A DNA stretch of 64,000 nucleotides from Arenimonas sp049195245 (lineage in GTDB: Bacteria; Pseudomonadota; Gammaproteobacteria; Xanthomonadales; Xanthomonadaceae): positions 186,001-250,000 of the forward strand of contig NZ_JBMIRR010000026.1 in assembly GCF_049195245.1 (NCBI RefSeq), written 5' to 3'. The number at the start of each line of letters is the position of its first letter. Position 1 is the first letter of the stretch. A program made the position numbers and the translations under genes. This document shows positions 61,595 through 64,000 of the stretch, piece by piece. Below the pieces are notes generated by a model. The model was not told the DNA's origin and made no database searches. It saw only the letters and a program-made list of their open reading frames with translations.

Positions 61595-62371
61595 TCAGCG
61601 CGGATCCGCTTCCGGGGACTCACTCTCGTCCTCGGGAATGGTGGGCTCACCGACGGACTGGATGTCGCCGATCTCGACCGTACCCTCGCCGAATTCCTTC
61701 CAGTCCTCGTCCTGCATGCGCCAGTACTCGGAAGGCTTCCAGTACTTGTCGGCGTAATAGGTGCTGCCGTCGACCACGCGCGAGCCGCCCGGGCCCGGGA
61801 TCTCGATCTGCAGGAAGCCGGAATTGGCGCCGACCCGGCTGCCGGTGCGGTTGAGGCGGGCGCGACGCAGCTGCCGCTCCATGCGCGGCTTGGCGTAGGC
61901 GTCGGCGTATTCGCCATACAGGGCATCGCCCAGCTCCAGCGCGCGGGCGCGCTCGGCTTCGGTGAGCGCGTTCCAGTAGTGCTCGCGCTTGGCCAGCATC
62001 AGGCGGTAGCCGCGCTCGGCCGCGATGTCCATCCACAGGTAGGCCATGGGTCGGTCCATGGGCGCGCCCTCGCCTTTCCAGAGCATCTCGCCAACCATGG
62101 CCTGCGAGGGCTTGTCGGCAAAGCGCGCGCCGCGCATGAAGGAAGCCAGCGCCTGTTCGTACCGCTTCTTCCGATAGTGACCCTGACCGGCCAGGCGATG
62201 GCGCAGGTCGGGGTGGTAATCGAGGAAGCCGGTGGTGCTCATGATGTATTTCTCGTCGCCGGTGCGCTCGTTGTCCTTGGGCGTGGGCGGCGGCGTCTGC
62301 GCCAGTGCCGACGAGGACAGCGCGGACAGCGCCAGGCACAGCGCAAGCATCAACGGGCGGGAAGCGGTCAT
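61595..62371 (-). CDS. Secreted Sel1-repeat-like protein, copy B
   Basis: 258 aa with a signal peptide (LMLALCLALSALSSSALAQ). It matches copy A along most of its length: GFLDYHPDLRHRL versus GFLTAHPDLRYRL, FADKPSQAMVGEMLWKGEG versus YADKPSQSMLGEMHWKGLG, and AMAYVWMDLAAERGYPLM versus PMAYLWMDIAAERGYRLM. A tandem duplication is clear. Its start overlaps the truC stop by 4 nt (ATGA). The tail is Asp/Glu/Pro-rich. Confidence 0.78.
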   Translation of the reverse strand: MTASRPLMLALCLALSALSSSALAQTPPPTPKDNERTGDEKYIMSTTGFLDYHPDLRHRLAGQGHYRKKRYEQALASFMRGARFADKPSQAMVGEMLWKGEGAPMDRPMAYLWMDIAAERGYRLMLAKREHYWNALTEAERARALELGDALYGEYADAYAKPRMERQLRRARLNRTGSRVGANSGFLQIEIPGPGGSRVVDGSTYYADKYWKPSEYWRMQDEDWKEFGEGTVEIGDIQSVGEPTIPEDESESPEADPR

Positions 62372-63153
62372 GGCAACTCCGGTGGGGCGATCAGGGAAGG
62401 ACTATAGGGGGATGCCGGAATGGCCACATCGGTCGCAAGTAATGCGGATTCGTCGGGCATCTCCCAGCCCAGCTGTGCGAACGCGCGCAGCCACTGCGCA
62501 TCGCCTGGCGCCACGACGGTCATGCGCCGGCCATCCAGCGGGTGCGTGAACGACAGCTGCCAGGCGTGCAGCAGCATGCGGTGCACGCCCATCCTTCGGA
62601 ACGCCTGGTTGTGGCGGCCATCGCCATGGCTGGAATCACCGATCAGGTGGTGGTGGATGTGCTTGAGGTGGCGGCGGATCTGCCGGAAGCGACCGGTGCG
62701 CGGCCGGCAGCACAGCAGCGCATAGCGCGAGCTTGGATGCTGCGCGCTGGGCTGCGCCAGTTCCGCCGTGGCCAGTCGTGCGTAGTCGGTGATGGCCGGT
62801 TTCTTCTGCGGCTTGCCGGGGCCGCCGTCGAGCGCATGGTCGATGACGCCCTGCGCGGGCTCGGGCCAGCCGCGGCACACGGCCAGGTACTGCTTGTCGA
62901 AGTCCTGCGACATCAGCGATTTGCCCAGCGCCGAGGCGCTGTCGCGATCGAAGGCCAGCAGCAGGCAGCCGCTGGTGGCGCGGTCGAGGCGATGGACCAG
63001 GAACACGGGCCGGCCGAACTGCTCGCGCAGCCGGTCGGCGGCGAAATCGGTCTCGCCGCGGGCCAGGGCGCTGTCGTGCACCATCAGGCCGGCGGGCTTG
63101 TTCACGACCGCCAACTGGTCGTCGGCGTGCAGCACGTCCAGGGCCTGGTTCAT
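62368..63153 (-). CDS. truC: tRNA pseudouridine(65) synthase TruC
   Basis: 261 aa of the RluA group. The N-terminal LAVVNKPAGLMVHDS and the catalytic aspartate in VHRLDRATSGCLLLA are intact; the C-terminal GRFRQIRRHLKHIHHHLIGD is typical of TruC rather than RluA. It isomerises uridine 65 in certain tRNAs. It is coupled by ATGA to the Sel1 copy B gene. Confidence 0.9.
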   Translation of the reverse strand: MNQALDVLHADDQLAVVNKPAGLMVHDSALARGETDFAADRLREQFGRPVFLVHRLDRATSGCLLLAFDRDSASALGKSLMSQDFDKQYLAVCRGWPEPAQGVIDHALDGGPGKPQKKPAITDYARLATAELAQPSAQHPSSRYALLCCRPRTGRFRQIRRHLKHIHHHLIGDSSHGDGRHNQAFRRMGVHRMLLHAWQLSFTHPLDGRRMTVVAPGDAQWLRAFAQLGWEMPDESALLATDVAIPASPYSPSLIAPPELP

Positions 63154-63274
63154 GCGGGCTCACGCTGGGAAGGGGCGGCGATTCTCGCACGCCGCGCCCT
63201 GTCTTCCGGCAGATGCGCGGCGCGCCGGCGGGGCGTAGGCTGCGTTTCCACACCGCCATCCGGGGACCGATGCC

Positions 63275-64000
63275 ATGGCCACGCCGCGCCCGCTGCTGTT
63301 CCTGTTGTGCGCCCTGCTGGCGGCCACGCCCGCCGCGGCCCGCCCGCCCGATGGCGGCCGGATCATGGCCACGCAGGAGGCCGCCGACCAGGTGTCGCCC
63401 GAGCTGGACCGCGAGATCGTCAAGCGCGTGGCCGAGAACATCGAGACCTTGCGCAGCACGGGCCAGTTCCGGTTCCAGCCCAAGGCGCTCACCGGCCTGA
63501 CCTGGCCGATGGGCCCGACGCCCGGCGTCGGCAGCGACTGGTCGGGCATCTCCAACTTCGTGGACCTCAACCCGGCCTTTCCCAACCAGGTGCGCGAGTA
63601 CACCTGCGGCACCCGCAGCTACGACACCGCGGCCGGCTACAACCATCGCGGCATCGACTACTTCATCTGGCCCTTCCCCTGGCACCTGATGGACTCGGGC
63701 GCGGTGGACGTGATCGCGACCGCGCCCGGCACCCTGATCGAGAAGCGCGACGGCGCCAGCGATCGCAGCTGTTCCTTCGACGCGCCCGACAACGCCAACT
63801 ACGTGATCATCCTGCACGGCGACGGCAGCATCGCGCGCTACCTGCACCTCAAGCGCAACTCGGTCACGTCGCTGCCGATCGGCACGCAGGTGGCGGCGGG
63901 CACGGTGCTGGGCAAGGTCGGCAGTTCGGGCATTTCCACCGGGCCGCACCTGCATCTGGAGCTGCGCGCGAACAATTCCGTCAACGCGCCGGTGCTCGAT
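63275..64000 (+). CDS. Secreted M23 family peptidase, 3' end outside window
   Basis: Open from ATG 63275 to the window edge (242 codons seen). A signal peptide (LLFLLCALLAATPAAA) is followed by a region of about 90 residues and then an M23/LytM-type domain: GYNHRGIDYF with the first zinc ligands, the strand YVIILHGDGSIARYLHLKR and the HxH motif in GISTGPHLHLELR. Such enzymes cut peptidoglycan cross-links or, in other members, act as regulators. The C-terminus is missing. Confidence 0.88.
   Translation, partial: MATPRPLLFLLCALLAATPAAARPPDGGRIMATQEAADQVSPELDREIVKRVAENIETLRSTGQFRFQPKALTGLTWPMGPTPGVGSDWSGISNFVDLNPAFPNQVREYTCGTRSYDTAAGYNHRGIDYFIWPFPWHLMDSGAVDVIATAPGTLIEKRDGASDRSCSFDAPDNANYVIILHGDGSIARYLHLKRNSVTSLPIGTQVAAGTVLGKVGSSGISTGPHLHLELRANNSVNAPVLD

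Overview
The window is about 64 kb of GC-rich bacterial DNA with dense gene packing and many 1-11 nt gene overlaps. Gene content points to the Xanthomonadaceae/Lysobacteraceae (Lysobacter, Luteimonas, Pseudoxanthomonas, Stenotrophomonas relatives): a chromosomal rsmG-parA-parB-glycosyltransferase-LAB_N block, TonB receptor/tryptophan-halogenase-like carbohydrate loci, DUF3011 proteins, REP-like hairpins and Ohr/OhrR. The genus cannot be fixed from the sequence alone. I saw no rRNA, tRNA, CRISPR array, prophage or insertion sequence.

Region 1 (1-17,000) is mostly a glycan-utilisation locus. After a cut-off EAL phosphodiesterase come an NAD-dependent epimerase and two LacI regulators, and divergently a FucP-type sugar permease. 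Next, on the minus strand, is a row of TonB receptor, halogenase-like flavoprotein, degenerate halogenase-like protein, halogenase-like flavoprotein and secreted GH5 glucanase; a secreted GH3 beta-glucosidase is divergent. An identical 14-bp palindrome occurs at 3880, 14328 and 14441, exactly at the promoters of the LacI gene/permease, the TonB receptor and the GH3 gene. This implies one LacI regulon: outer-membrane uptake, periplasmic cleavage, inner-membrane import and autoregulation.

Region 2 (17,000-26,600) is mainly core genome: a stand-alone small SPFH-like gene fenced by hairpin repeats, rsmG, parA-parB, a GT2/LAB_N pair, rpmB-rpmG, a phospholipase D/cardiolipin-synthase-like enzyme, an operon of lipoprotein, fatty-acid-hydroxylase-like and SRPBCC genes, and a lytic transglycosylase.

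Region 3 (26,600-31,150) is a two-gene unit encoding large proteins (585 and 927 aa) that I do not recognise. Each has one hydrophobic stretch and no signal peptide. It is the best candidate here for an undescribed system.

Region 4 (31,300-43,200) holds a hemerythrin-like protein, topoisomerase IB and an acetate-switch module: a transporter-fused hybrid histidine kinase (CrbS-like), a LuxR-type regulator (CrbR-like), acetyl-CoA synthetase, and divergently a DcaP-like porin plus an MHS-family permease. A TTAGAC-N4-GTCTAA dyad lies between acs and the porin gene and is a natural CrbR-site candidate.

Region 5 (43,200-64,000) contains an amidohydrolase, DUF3011 and EF-hand secreted proteins, a zinc-ribbon/SDR fusion lacking the usual catalytic tyrosine, OhrR-Ohr peroxide defence, a host-attachment-like protein, an overlapping phosphatase/metalloprotease pair, an acyl desaturase, an MscK-type channel, mutM, an ECF sigma/Ser-Thr kinase pair, tdk, two paralogous Sel1-type secreted proteins, truC and a cut-off M23 peptidase.
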